The notes: a model not told the origin generated them from the letters alone. A stretch of DNA of 7,934 bases from JBLHKE01 sp047619485 (GCA_047619485.1 JBLHKE010000353.1:1-7934), one strand, 5' to 3'; counted from the stretch's first letter, positions 1 through 7,105 are shown. Made by a program: numbers and translations.

Positions 1-66
1 CAACTCAAATAGCCCGCTATCATCGCTGAAATCTGCCTTGGTGCTGGCTAAAATTCCTGCGCATCT

Positions 67-1362
67 TTGTATGACTTATTTCCTGACAACCCCTTAGCGG
101 GGATTCGTACCGGTCGGAAAACTGGCTGGGCGCGGATGCCAGCGGAAGCACCCGATCCGTTTTTCAACATCACAACGCGTGAACATTACCGCGTCGTCGG
201 ATGGAATCAGCATGCCGTGTCGGTGGCGGCAGGCGATCTTGATGGTGATCGACAACCCGACATCGCCGTCGTGACCAAGCCGCTGCAGGGAACGCCCGCG
301 ATCCAGATCTACCTCAATGATGGCGGCTACTTCCCGGCAACAGCGTCGAGGGTGATTCCGCTTCCTGATCTGACACCGCGCCGGATTCTCATCGAGGATT
401 TGAACGACGATGGAGTCGGCGATCTGATCGTCACCGGCGATGCCATCGTGCCGCAAACATTGGACGCGCCTCCGGGTCGCCGATCCACGCGCGGCGAGAC
501 GCAGATGGGGCAATTCCTTTCCCAATGCGGCAAATTTCGCCCCGAGCCGATCACCTTCCAATCCCCGGCGGAAGTCATCCGCGTGCGCCGGGAGGATCTC
601 GACGGCGATGGGAAAAGGGACGTGCTGCTGTGTAGCGCGCATGGCGGGATTCACCAGGTGAACACGAAGGCGGATCGCACCGTCGTGGATCGCCTGCCGC
701 AATTCAAATCCGAACCCTACCCCGATCTCTACTTCCGAGACTACAACGGGGATAAGCTCATCGATGTGCTGACGTCCACTGGCGAATTGTTCCTGCGAGG
801 TGCGGGCGGTGAACTACCCGCGAAACCTGGACTGGTCCTGCAAGCGCGCGGGACTGAGTGGACCTATGCCGCGACCGGCGATTTCAATGGCGACGGGCGC
901 TTCGACTTCGTCATGATGACGAATGACAGCCCCGCAGGCACCGCACTGGTCGATGTTTTTCTAAATACCTTAGACAGCACGACGCCGTTTTCCGCCAAAC
1001 CGACCAGCAAGTTTGACATCGTCCTCGGCTCGTGGCAAAACCCGCGGTCGCGATTCGGCCTGCTGCGCTCGTCCCTGGTCGCCGCAGATTGGAATGGCGA
1101 TGGCATCGACGATGTAGTTTTCGGAGCCGGCCAATCGGATCAGGCCACGATTCTCCTCGGCGCAAAATCCGGCCTAGATCACACCGCCCAAGAGACGATT
1201 CCACTCGAGTTCATGCTGCACTATGAGCACGGCATGGTAGTCGAGGATTTCAACGCCGATGGCAAGCCCGACCTCGCCTGCTTCGGCAACACGCTCGGGG
1301 CCGGCGTGGGAGGATCCAAGGGCGGTCCAACCGCGATGTTTGTGCGCTTGAGCGTTCAGTGA
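67..1362 (+). CDS. FG-GAP/VCBS repeat protein with seven Ca2+ loops (putative seven-bladed beta-propeller)
   Basis: The 431-residue product contains seven copies of the calcium-binding loop D-x-[DN]-x-D-G-x-x-D typical of FG-GAP/VCBS (integrin-alpha-like) repeats. They start near residues 57 (DLDGDRQPD), 111 (DLNDDGVGD), 177 (DLDGDGKRD), 225 (DYNGDKLID), 272 (DFNGDGRFD), 341 (DWNGDGIDD) and 394 (DFNADGKPD), spaced 47-69 residues apart. Most are followed by a hydrophobic strand such as DIAVV or DLIV. Seven blades would make a closed propeller, so the fold looks complete. Such proteins are normally exported and bind ligands or partners rather than catalyse; the ligand here is unknown. The start is uncertain: the TTG at 67 is the first start-type codon after the in-frame TAA at 49-51, and the first ATG is residue 24 (position 136). 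Neither gives a signal peptide and neither has a clear ribosome binding site. The true N-terminus may therefore be lost, frameshifted, or further upstream. The gene converges with the minus-strand isomerase-like gene across a 43-bp gap with no convincing terminator. Confidence 0.85.
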   Translation: MYDLFPDNPLAGIRTGRKTGWARMPAEAPDPFFNITTREHYRVVGWNQHAVSVAAGDLDGDRQPDIAVVTKPLQGTPAIQIYLNDGGYFPATASRVIPLPDLTPRRILIEDLNDDGVGDLIVTGDAIVPQTLDAPPGRRSTRGETQMGQFLSQCGKFRPEPITFQSPAEVIRVRREDLDGDGKRDVLLCSAHGGIHQVNTKADRTVVDRLPQFKSEPYPDLYFRDYNGDKLIDVLTSTGELFLRGAGGELPAKPGLVLQARGTEWTYAATGDFNGDGRFDFVMMTNDSPAGTALVDVFLNTLDSTTPFSAKPTSKFDIVLGSWQNPRSRFGLLRSSLVAADWNGDGIDDVVFGAGQSDQATILLGAKSGLDHTAQETIPLEFMLHYEHGMVVEDFNADGKPDLACFGNTLGAGVGGSKGGPTAMFVRLSVQ

Positions 1363-1405
1363 GCTCGTCTGAACCCGGGTCTGACGATCATCGTTCGATC
1401 AAAAT

Positions 1406-2326
1406 TCACGACAGGATATCACGGACGTTGATGAGCAGGTCGTGTGTCTTCTTGATGCCTTCCATTTCGCCAATGTTATTGCCCTCGTATTCGATACCGA
1501 CATAACCGTGGTATCCGGAATCGATTACGATCTTCATCATTTTGTAGTAGTCCGTGTAGGTGTCGTTGCCGTGCTCGTTAAAATCGTAGGACTTTGCGCT
1601 CACGGCGAAGGCGTAGGGCATGAGCTCTTCAACTCCTTTGTAGTGGTCATACACTTCGTCCTTCGAAATTCTGAAGTTACCGAAATCTGGCAGCGTGCCG
1701 CAGTTTCGGAGGTTCACTTTTCGCATCACTGAAGCTAGCCAAGCTCCGTTTGAGGAGAGCCCGCCGTGATTTTCCACGATCACATTCAGCTCGTGACCAG
1801 CGGCATAGGTGGAGAGACGCGCCAGACCATCGGCGGCGAGTTTGATTTGTTCATTGTAGTCACCTTGGGAACCTGCGTTGACGCGGATGGAGTGACACCC
1901 AAAGGCTTTCGCGACATCGATCCACTTGTAGTGATTCTCGACAGATTGAGTCCTTTTATCGTCGTCAGGATCGCCGATCATGCCCTCGTTATCGCACATG
2001 ATGAGCAGCTGTTTCACCCCGTGGTCTTTGGAACGCTTGTTGAGATCGTTCATGTAAGCTTTATCGCCCACATGGGCCGCCAGGAACTGGCTGCTGTATT
2101 CGATGGCTTCGATCCCGAAGCTTTCCTTTGCGATCCTAGCAAAGTCTCGCGGATCTTTTTCGCCGCTGCGGAAGGCTTTATGCAGGGACCACTGGGCCAG
2201 CGAAATCTTGTAGGGCAGTTTCGTGCTGTGCTGGTCTGCCAGCAGTTTTCCAATGGCTGCGGGGAACGCCAAGGTCAAGCCGGCCAGGCTGCTAGTTTTC
2301 GCAAAGCTTCTTCTGTTGATGGACAT
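1406..2326 (-). CDS. Tat-exported sugar phosphate isomerase/epimerase-like TIM-barrel protein
   Basis: The 306-residue protein belongs to the xylose-isomerase-like TIM-barrel (AP endonuclase family 2) superfamily. The N-terminus is a twin-arginine signal: NRRSFAK at residues 4-10, then a moderately hydrophobic stretch to about residue 30 ending near LLADQ, so export of a folded, probably metal-loaded enzyme is expected. The barrel starts near residue 38 with YKISLAQWSLHKAF. Likely divalent-metal ligands are E185 in VIVENHGG, D214 in LPDFGNF and E279 in GIEYEG. The VSAKSYDF segment (residues 242-249) stands where many relatives have a metal-binding His; I recall this variant as common in exported members, so it need not mean inactivity. 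The length fits the family. The ATG at 2324-2326 is fixed by the Tat motif starting four residues in; no Shine-Dalgarno sequence precedes it. The gene lies 49 bp downstream of the secreted tandem hydrolase on the same strand, probably in one transcript. Family assignment is firm; the sugar substrate is unknown. Confidence 0.93.
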   Translation of the reverse strand: MSINRRSFAKTSSLAGLTLAFPAAIGKLLADQHSTKLPYKISLAQWSLHKAFRSGEKDPRDFARIAKESFGIEAIEYSSQFLAAHVGDKAYMNDLNKRSKDHGVKQLLIMCDNEGMIGDPDDDKRTQSVENHYKWIDVAKAFGCHSIRVNAGSQGDYNEQIKLAADGLARLSTYAAGHELNVIVENHGGLSSNGAWLASVMRKVNLRNCGTLPDFGNFRISKDEVYDHYKGVEELMPYAFAVSAKSYDFNEHGNDTYTDYYKMMKIVIDSGYHGYVGIEYEGNNIGEMEGIKKTHDLLINVRDILS

Positions 2327-2328
2327 GG

Positions 2329-2363
2329 TTATTGGTGGTGCGGTGTTAGATTTTATTGGTGGT
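2329..2363. repeat. 11-bp direct repeat in the hydrolase-isomerase spacer
   Basis: The sequence TTATTGGTGGT occurs at 2329-2339 and again at 2353-2363, exactly 24 bp apart. On the coding (minus) strand it reads ACCACCAATAA. The copy nearer the isomerase-like gene ends two bases before its ATG, where a ribosome binding site would normally lie. It may be a chance duplication in a short spacer, or a paired site for a protein or RNA acting on the mRNA leader. Nothing in the sequence decides between these. Confidence 0.5.
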
Positions 2364-2375
2364 TCGTTGCGGGCA

Positions 2376-4685
2376 TCATCGTTTTGGCCAGTTCAGGTGT
2401 CGGTGGAGAAAATCGAAAGTGCCTTCGCTGCGCATGCTGTGCCCGCCCTGGAAATACTCGATCTCAGTACGGTCGGCGAGGCCGAACTGCGCGTAGAGCC
2501 AGCGGACTTTCGCGTATTCGTGAGCCACCCACTGGTCGCGGCTGACTCGGTCGTGGTGGCCGCGCTCGACCATGAACGGTCGCGGCAGCATCAGGTAGGT
2601 CATCTCGGCGTAGTCGAAAGTGTGGCCGAGATTCCAATACGGCATCTCCCACTCGATCGTGCGCATGAAACTGAAAGGCTGGTCGGTCGCGGCCACCTTG
2701 CGCGTCCATTGATTGAAATCGCCCGAGCAGATCGACAGCGCATACTTCTCCAGGATAGTTGGCACGCGGACGGCCGTCTCGCCGCCGTAACTCAGGCCGT
2801 AGAACGCGATGCGCTTTGCGTCGACGAAGGGCTGCGTCTCCAGCCAGCGCAGGATCTGGTCGTGCTGCGCGATGATGAACGAGAACAGCGTCGCCCTCAC
2901 GGTGTTCGCCTTGCGGTCGAGCCAGCGGTAGCGGTCTTCACCGCGATAGAGGTTGTGCGGAGCGAAGGTGATGAAGCCACGCTCGGTCAGCGCCGCGGCG
3001 ACGTTTTTGTATCCGCTGGTGTTGGCGTCGAGAAGGTTGCGCGGGACGCCATTGCGACCGTGCTGGCAGACGACCACCGGGCGGCGCTCGCCGGGTTGCA
3101 AATCTTTGGGCACGACCAGCAATCCCCAGGCGAATAGATCGGGAAAAACGTCGAGAACGACATCGTAGGCGGTCCACTTTGCAGTCTCGGCGACCATGCG
3201 GGTGCGGGCATTGAATGGCAGCAGTGGCTCATCGAATTTCCCCATGCCTTCATTCCAGAACTCTTGCCGGTAAGTCTTCGCTCCCTCGATGAACTTCTCC
3301 GGCGCATGCGTCGGGTGGACGCTCTCGGTGCTCCATTGATTGTCGGCCAGCTCTGGCATCACTTTGAACAGGAAGGCGTCGTCGCGGACGTGATCCGCGC
3401 GCCGCACGAGACCCTGCACGTGGGCTTCCATCTCCGCGAACAGGCGCTGATGGCGCACGCTGGGATCGAAATTCTTGCGCTGTTCCACCGGCGGTTTCTT
3501 TGGAGACGGTGCGAATTCGGCTATCCCCAACGCGCCGGCAAACGCGGTCACTGCGGTCTCAGAATATGGCCCGACCGTGGCTCCAGCCTCACCATGCACC
3601 CACACTGGTCGTTTGAATTTCGATCCTGTTTGAATTCTGCTGATCTCTTGTTGCACGCTGGCAAAGTCCGGCGTGCGCAATTCGCCTTTGTGCCCGTTCA
3701 CCTCCGGCACCGGGCTGTGTTCGATCACTAGGTCCCGCGGCAGAATCAGACCCGCGAGTTCAGCATCGCCGAACTCGCGCAGGCGGCTCCAGACATTGCG
3801 ATAGATTGGTTCGGCCCAGACCTGCTGGCGGGAATCGAAGTAGGCGCTGACCAACGCGGCATCGATGCGCGGATCGAGCGCGGCGGCATGAAGCGCCACG
3901 AGTCCACCTTCGACACTGCCACAGACACCGATCTTCAAATTACCCGGCTGCATCGCAAACCAATCGACCGCCGCGAGCACCATCTGCAACTCGTAACCGA
4001 TGATGTGCCGGCCCATGTGAAATGCCTGACGGTAGATCCATTCGCGATGCGTTTGGTCAGATGCGAGAAGGCGCCGGTCGTCGGTTTTGAGCTTTTCTCG
4101 ATTGATCGTTGCTGGGATGATGACGCTACAGCCGTTCTCCGCAAGTCGCCGCGCCACCTGCGACTGAAGCTCGATGCCCGGCGCCAGCCCGAGCAGCTGC
4201 TCAGGCGTCTGGGCCGCATCTGGCAACACGACGACGCGCGCCACCGTTTCGCCATTCGGCTGCACCAGCAATCCGCTGCCCCACAGTCCTTCGAGCACCG
4301 GCCAGCGCACTTGAAACACCCGATAGCGCGGCGTCTCGGCAACCAGCGCCGGCCAGCGATCATCGCCGAAGCGCTCCATTTGCGCAGGCAAGCGATCGTC
4401 CACCGCGCCGATGATCACACGCAAGCGTTCGCGATTCGGCATCACGGATTCTGCATAGGCCTCCGCCGAAGAAAAATCGCGATGGCTCCAAAACGCAGCG
4501 TTCTTGCTCGGTGCTTCGGCAATTTTCCGCTCGATGAATTGATGCGCGCCGTCCATCAGGCGGGTCGAGAGATCAGCCTCTTCCCACTCCAGTGGCTTCG
4601 TTCCCGAGAGCGTGGCGGGCGGATCTTCGCCTCGCACCAGGGCGACGGGCAGCAGAAGGGCGACTGAGATCAAGATGGATTTCAT
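2376..4685 (-). CDS. Secreted tandem alpha/beta-hydrolase (dienelactone hydrolase/acetyl xylan esterase-like), N-terminal module probably inactive
   Basis: The 769-residue protein starts with a clear Sec signal peptide (MKSILISVALLLPVALVRG, cleavage likely before E20), which supports the ATG at 4683-4685 despite no visible Shine-Dalgarno sequence. Two homologous alpha/beta-hydrolase modules follow. Module 1, about residues 135-390, has a nucleophile elbow CGSVEGG with S257. Module 2, about residues 500-769, has oxyanion-loop QHG at 541-543, elbow GLSYGG with S632, an acid at E707 or D712 (MVERGHHD) and H749 in FQGGHS, giving a full Ser-acid-His triad. The modules align visibly: VVVLPDAAQ with VVVCQHGRN, and LPRDLVIEH with LPRPFMVER. 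Module 1 lacks the HG oxyanion motif and has no His where H749 should align (HGEAGATVG). Module 2 resembles deacetylase/acetyl xylan esterase and dienelactone hydrolase-type enzymes, so an esterase acting outside the cytoplasm on acylated carbohydrate is a reasonable inference, but the substrate is not shown. It is the first gene of a likely two-gene unit with the Tat-exported isomerase-like protein. Confidence 0.88.
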   Translation of the reverse strand: MKSILISVALLLPVALVRGEDPPATLSGTKPLEWEEADLSTRLMDGAHQFIERKIAEAPSKNAAFWSHRDFSSAEAYAESVMPNRERLRVIIGAVDDRLPAQMERFGDDRWPALVAETPRYRVFQVRWPVLEGLWGSGLLVQPNGETVARVVVLPDAAQTPEQLLGLAPGIELQSQVARRLAENGCSVIIPATINREKLKTDDRRLLASDQTHREWIYRQAFHMGRHIIGYELQMVLAAVDWFAMQPGNLKIGVCGSVEGGLVALHAAALDPRIDAALVSAYFDSRQQVWAEPIYRNVWSRLREFGDAELAGLILPRDLVIEHSPVPEVNGHKGELRTPDFASVQQEISRIQTGSKFKRPVWVHGEAGATVGPYSETAVTAFAGALGIAEFAPSPKKPPVEQRKNFDPSVRHQRLFAEMEAHVQGLVRRADHVRDDAFLFKVMPELADNQWSTESVHPTHAPEKFIEGAKTYRQEFWNEGMGKFDEPLLPFNARTRMVAETAKWTAYDVVLDVFPDLFAWGLLVVPKDLQPGERRPVVVCQHGRNGVPRNLLDANTSGYKNVAAALTERGFITFAPHNLYRGEDRYRWLDRKANTVRATLFSFIIAQHDQILRWLETQPFVDAKRIAFYGLSYGGETAVRVPTILEKYALSICSGDFNQWTRKVAATDQPFSFMRTIEWEMPYWNLGHTFDYAEMTYLMLPRPFMVERGHHDRVSRDQWVAHEYAKVRWLYAQFGLADRTEIEYFQGGHSMRSEGTFDFLHRHLNWPKR

Positions 4686-4827
4686 TGTGCAATTGCGGGT
4701 TGATTTGATTCAGCTCGCCCTTGCGAACCGAGAAATGTGGCTACAAGCCAAAGGTAGCGCCGCCGTTCGAGTAGTTAGCCAACATCGCATTTCAGTCGGA
4801 TGATGGCAGCAAGCTGTGATTCTGGCA

Positions 4828-4854
4828 ATGCAACGGTCACATCGTGTTTTGCAT
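4828..4854. repeat. Imperfect inverted repeat in the divergent spacer
   Basis: Arms ATGCAA (4828-4833) and TTGCAT (4849-4854) are perfect inverted copies around a 15-base centre, which itself contains CAC-atc-GTG. The element lies 28 bases before the nitrilase-family start, inside the 197-bp region (4686-4882) between two divergently transcribed genes. It could be an operator or an RNA hairpin, but the arms are short and it could be chance. No convincing sigma-70 promoter was found in this spacer on either strand: a TTGACG at 4859-4864 is too close to the start codon to be a useful -35 box. Confidence 0.3.
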
Positions 4855-4871
4855 CCCTTGACGAGCCCTGT

Positions 4872-4875
4872 AGGA
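4872..4875 (+). promoter_or_regulatory. Ribosome binding site (AGGA) before the omega-amidase gene
   Basis: AGGA lies seven bases before the ATG at 4883. It is the best Shine-Dalgarno match among the starts in this window and favours 4883 as the start of the nitrilase-family gene. Confidence 0.5.
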
Positions 4876-4882
4876 TTGGTCG

Positions 4883-5719
4883 ATGCGACCACCACACTCT
4901 CCGCTGCCGCTGCCGATCACCCTCGTCCAATCCGACATCGCCTGGGAAGATCCCGCCTCCAACTTCGCGCACATCCGTGATCTTCTCTCAGCGGCGCCAC
5001 CCACCCCGGGCGGTATCCTTGTCCTCCCCGAGATGTTCCCCACCGGCTTCAGCTTCAATCGCGAAGCCGTCGCCAACGCCGCGAAACCTGCCCGCGACTT
5101 CCTCCACGACCTTGCAAAGGAAACTCAATGCCTCACTCTCGGCGGCGTTGCTTCCACGATCGAAAGCACCAACCCCAACCCCTCCCAGCCCTGGGGCCGC
5201 AACGAGGCCTTCGCCTTCAATCCCGCAGGCACCGAACTCGTCCGCTACCGGAAGGTCCGCACCTTCTCCTACACTGAGGAAGCCAAACACTTCGAACGCG
5301 GTCGCGAAATCATCGTCTTCGAATACGCTGGCTGGAAGATCTGCCCTCTGATCTGTTACGACCTCCGCTTTCCCGAACTGTTCCGCGCCGGTCTCGATCA
5401 GGGCGCCGATCTCTTCGTCGTCATCGCCAACTGGCCCAGCGCCCGCGAGGATCACTGGGTCACCCTCCTGCGCGCCCGAGCCATCGAAAACCAGGCCTTC
5501 GTCATCGGAGTGAATCGCTCCGGCACCGATCCGAAATATAATTATTCTGGCCGTTCCCTCGCCATCGATCCACATGGCGCGGTTCTCGCCGACGCCGGCA
5601 ACGCCCCCGGCGCCCACCATCTCACTCTCGATCGCGAAGCCCTCCTCTCCTGGCGTTCTGAATTCCCTGCCTGGCGCGACAGCATCCCCCCAACCGAACT
5701 CAACCCACCGACACCCTGA
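4883..5719 (+). CDS. Nitrilase-superfamily carbon-nitrogen hydrolase, omega-amidase (YafV/Nit2-like)
   Basis: The 278-residue protein carries the complete nitrilase-superfamily catalytic set. E50 is in LVLPEMFPTGFS, K124 in YRKVRTFSY, a probable second glutamate is E133, and the nucleophile C158 is in PLICYDLRFPE. The LPEMF-TGFS and CYDLRFPE forms are those of the YafV/Nit2 omega-amidase branch. These enzymes hydrolyse the amide of 2-oxoglutaramate or 2-oxosuccinamate, products of glutamine or asparagine transamination (for example in methionine salvage), to the oxoacid and ammonia. There is no signal peptide, so the enzyme is cytoplasmic, and the length is normal for the branch. The start is supported by AGGA seven bases upstream; the next residues are proline-rich before the first strand (ITLVQSDIAW). 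It is divergent from the secreted hydrolase and has no obvious pathway partner in the window, so its specificity rests on motifs alone. An exact N-carbamoyl or other amidase role cannot be excluded. Confidence 0.92.
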   Translation: MRPPHSPLPLPITLVQSDIAWEDPASNFAHIRDLLSAAPPTPGGILVLPEMFPTGFSFNREAVANAAKPARDFLHDLAKETQCLTLGGVASTIESTNPNPSQPWGRNEAFAFNPAGTELVRYRKVRTFSYTEEAKHFERGREIIVFEYAGWKICPLICYDLRFPELFRAGLDQGADLFVVIANWPSAREDHWVTLLRARAIENQAFVIGVNRSGTDPKYNYSGRSLAIDPHGAVLADAGNAPGAHHLTLDREALLSWRSEFPAWRDSIPPTELNPPTP

Positions 5720-5862
5720 CTCGATGTGCCGCGACCAACCTTCTCGTCCTTGTTTGCGATTTCTTTGGCGGATTCCACAATTATCCGGCTGGTACCTTTC
5801 TTTTTTACCGAGCTCGAAAGCAGCAACGAAGACAGCTGGGATTTTATCAAGCTCCAGCCCGC

Positions 5863-5936
5863 ATGAGGTTTTCGGAGGTGCCCTGGAGTGAGGGAAACTA
5901 TCGAGAGGAGTTTCGCCTGTTCCTTTACACTTGGGG
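5863..5936 (+). pseudogene. 5' fragment of the helical-repeat protein, one frame off from the main ORF
   Basis: Translating from the ATG at 5863 gives MRFSEVPWSEGNYREEFRLF followed by LYTWG, which runs to the GGGG tract at 5933-5936. Adding one G would continue it as TWGRIDGQRAVEFAL in the frame of the 5931-7100 ORF. That join produces a first repeat of the same kind as those downstream (Trp, then charged residues, then a small-residue helix). This frame stays open back to 5720 without another ATG, so the true start is unclear; no Shine-Dalgarno sequence or signal anchor was found. The reading rests on pattern continuity, not on alignment to relatives. From 5720 to 5862 nothing else can be supported except a weak hairpin (GCTGGTA at 5788-5794 pairing with TACC-g-AGC) with a pyrimidine-rich loop and no following T-tract. 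Confidence 0.5.
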
Positions 5937-7100
5937 CGTATCGATGGCCAGAGGGCGGTCGAGTTCGCGCTTGCAGATGACTCGCCGGTGCGGATCGCCC
6001 CCGGCGCTCGCAGCGCGATGGCCGGCTGGGCTCTCGCCGTAGCGAGGGATTGGGTCGAGGGGCTGGAGCAAGGCAATCGCAGGAACGCGATGGTCTACGG
6101 ACTGCTCGATGGTTGGTCGCAGACCGACCTCGGCGCGGCCGCGGCATACACAGAAAATCAACCGCGCAGCAACACGCCTACTGAGATGATCGATCTTCTA
6201 CTGTCTCGCTATTTGCAACGCGGAGGAACCGGGGCGGCGCGAACTTGGTTCGACGGCATTTTGGGGGAAGGTCACAACGACACCTACCAGCGACGGGCGT
6301 TTCTGCGAGTCGCCCAGGAGATGGCAACGGTAGACCCGTCCGCGGCAGCCCAGTGGATTACGGATCACAGCGGTGAAAATTACGCGGGGGGAGATGTCGT
6401 GAGTTCCGTCGTCCAGACTTGGGCTAAAAATGATCCGACGGCGACTCTCTCGTGGATCCTCGGCCAGCCAGGCAACGAACAGAATGGGCGCATCGGATTG
6501 GCGATCGCCGAATGGACGAAGAGCGATCCCCTTGCCGCGTCAGATTGGCTCAACGAGCGCGGCGAAGAATCCTACTACGACGGCGCCGCAAGATTGCTCG
6601 CCCAAAACCTGTCGCGCGAGGACCCCAATTGGGCGATGCGGTGGGCAGACAGCATTGTTGACGAAGAGCAGCGATCCGCCACGATCGATGAGGTTGGGGC
6701 ACGATGGCTGCGGGCGGATGCCGACACGGCGACCGCTGGACTGCTTGCACGCGGTCTGTCAGAGGAGAAGATCGAGGCGATGAAAAAACGCGGCGAGAAT
6801 GTCTGGCATATGAGTGGTCTCACGTTCGAGGGTTTCCGTAGTTCGGATACGCCCATCATTCTCAAGGGCGGCGCACAGCTTGGATGGAGGCCCGCTGAAG
6901 ATCGAGCTGATTACCGGCGCAGAGTAGCGCGCGAGCTTTTTGTGCCAAGTGGAAATCGTTTACGGCGTTACGGCCGATCATCGTCGGAAAGAGGCCTCGA
7001 TGGGCGCCAAGTTCGGGGCGTTAGTCGTCGTCAGGGAAGAACGGAAGCAATTTCCTCGCAATCAATTGGTTTACATCGGCTCGCGCATAGGTTGAGATAG
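5931..7100 (+). CDS. Verrucomicrobial-type tandem helical-repeat protein, probably frameshifted at the 5' end and altered at the 3' end
   Basis: The 389-residue frame encodes repeats of about 32 residues with the pattern W-x3-DP-x-A-A-x2-W-[IL]. Examples are GWSQTDLGAAAAY (61-73), ATVDPSAAAQWI (132-143), WAKNDPTATLSWI (164-176), WTKSDPLAASDWL (195-207), SREDPNWAMRWA (228-239) and WLRADADTATAGLL (259-272), giving seven to nine repeats with the upstream fragment. This is a helical-hairpin solenoid of the kind widespread and functionally uncharacterised in Verrucomicrobiota. The frame has no ATG near its beginning: it opens at 5892 and the TTG at 5931 is not a credible start. The preceding repeat lies in another frame joined at a G-run. 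After about residue 290 the repeat pattern ends, and from about residue 318 the translation becomes Arg/Ser-rich, as expected of a wrong frame, while another frame looks more protein-like. No signal peptide or membrane anchor is present in the surviving part. It may be a pseudogene or carry assembly errors; function unknown. Confidence 0.6.
   Translation: MGRIDGQRAVEFALADDSPVRIAPGARSAMAGWALAVARDWVEGLEQGNRRNAMVYGLLDGWSQTDLGAAAAYTENQPRSNTPTEMIDLLLSRYLQRGGTGAARTWFDGILGEGHNDTYQRRAFLRVAQEMATVDPSAAAQWITDHSGENYAGGDVVSSVVQTWAKNDPTATLSWILGQPGNEQNGRIGLAIAEWTKSDPLAASDWLNERGEESYYDGAARLLAQNLSREDPNWAMRWADSIVDEEQRSATIDEVGARWLRADADTATAGLLARGLSEEKIEAMKKRGENVWHMSGLTFEGFRSSDTPIILKGGAQLGWRPAEDRADYRRRVARELFVPSGNRLRRYGRSSSERGLDGRQVRGVSRRQGRTEAISSQSIGLHRLAHRLR
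6928..7095 (+). other. Protein-like open segment in the alternative frame at the repeat-protein 3' end
   Basis: Frame +1 is open from just after a TAG at 6925-6927 to a TGA at 7093-7095. It reads as ordinary protein with alternating hydrophobic and charged stretches, for instance CQVEIVYGVTADHRRKE, KFGALVVVREERKQF and NQLVYIGSRIG. The overlapping frame-3 translation is Arg/Ser-rich. Just upstream, the same frame from 6880 reads LDGGPLKIELITGAE before the TAG. This suggests that the C-terminal coding sequence was originally in frame +1 and is now disrupted by a frameshift near 6880 and a stop. I do not recognise a family, and a separate small gene has no visible start signal. Confidence 0.3.
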
Positions 7101-7105
7101 CGCCT

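Noticed and set aside
2..97. Frame +2 open stretch at the window edge as the end of an upstream gene
   Set aside because: It is only about 31 codons, has no recognisable motif, and open frames of this length are common by chance.
92..104. CCCC-ttagc-GGGG mini-hairpin near the start of the FG-GAP gene
   Set aside because: A four-base stem inside a possible coding region is too short to call a regulatory element.
1363..1405. Possible bidirectional terminator between the two convergent genes
   Set aside because: The palindrome ACCCGGGT and the GATC-bounded segment do not form a stable stem-loop with a T-tract.
1766..2545. 259-codon plus-strand frame opposite the isomerase-like gene
   Set aside because: The opposite strand has a Tat signal and clear TIM-barrel metal motifs; this frame has no such support.
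2223..3137. 304-codon plus-strand frame across the hydrolase gene
   Set aside because: It overlaps the conserved second module of the hydrolase and the spacer on the opposite strand and shows no recognisable domain.
3888..4667. 259-codon plus-strand frame opposite the hydrolase N-terminal half
   Set aside because: It is a His/Arg-rich antisense shadow of the module 1 coding sequence.
4988..6076. 362-codon open frame on the minus strand opposite the omega-amidase gene
   Set aside because: It is antisense to a gene with a full catalytic signature, its translation is low-complexity and family-less, and such long antisense frames are expected from the codon bias of GC-rich genes.
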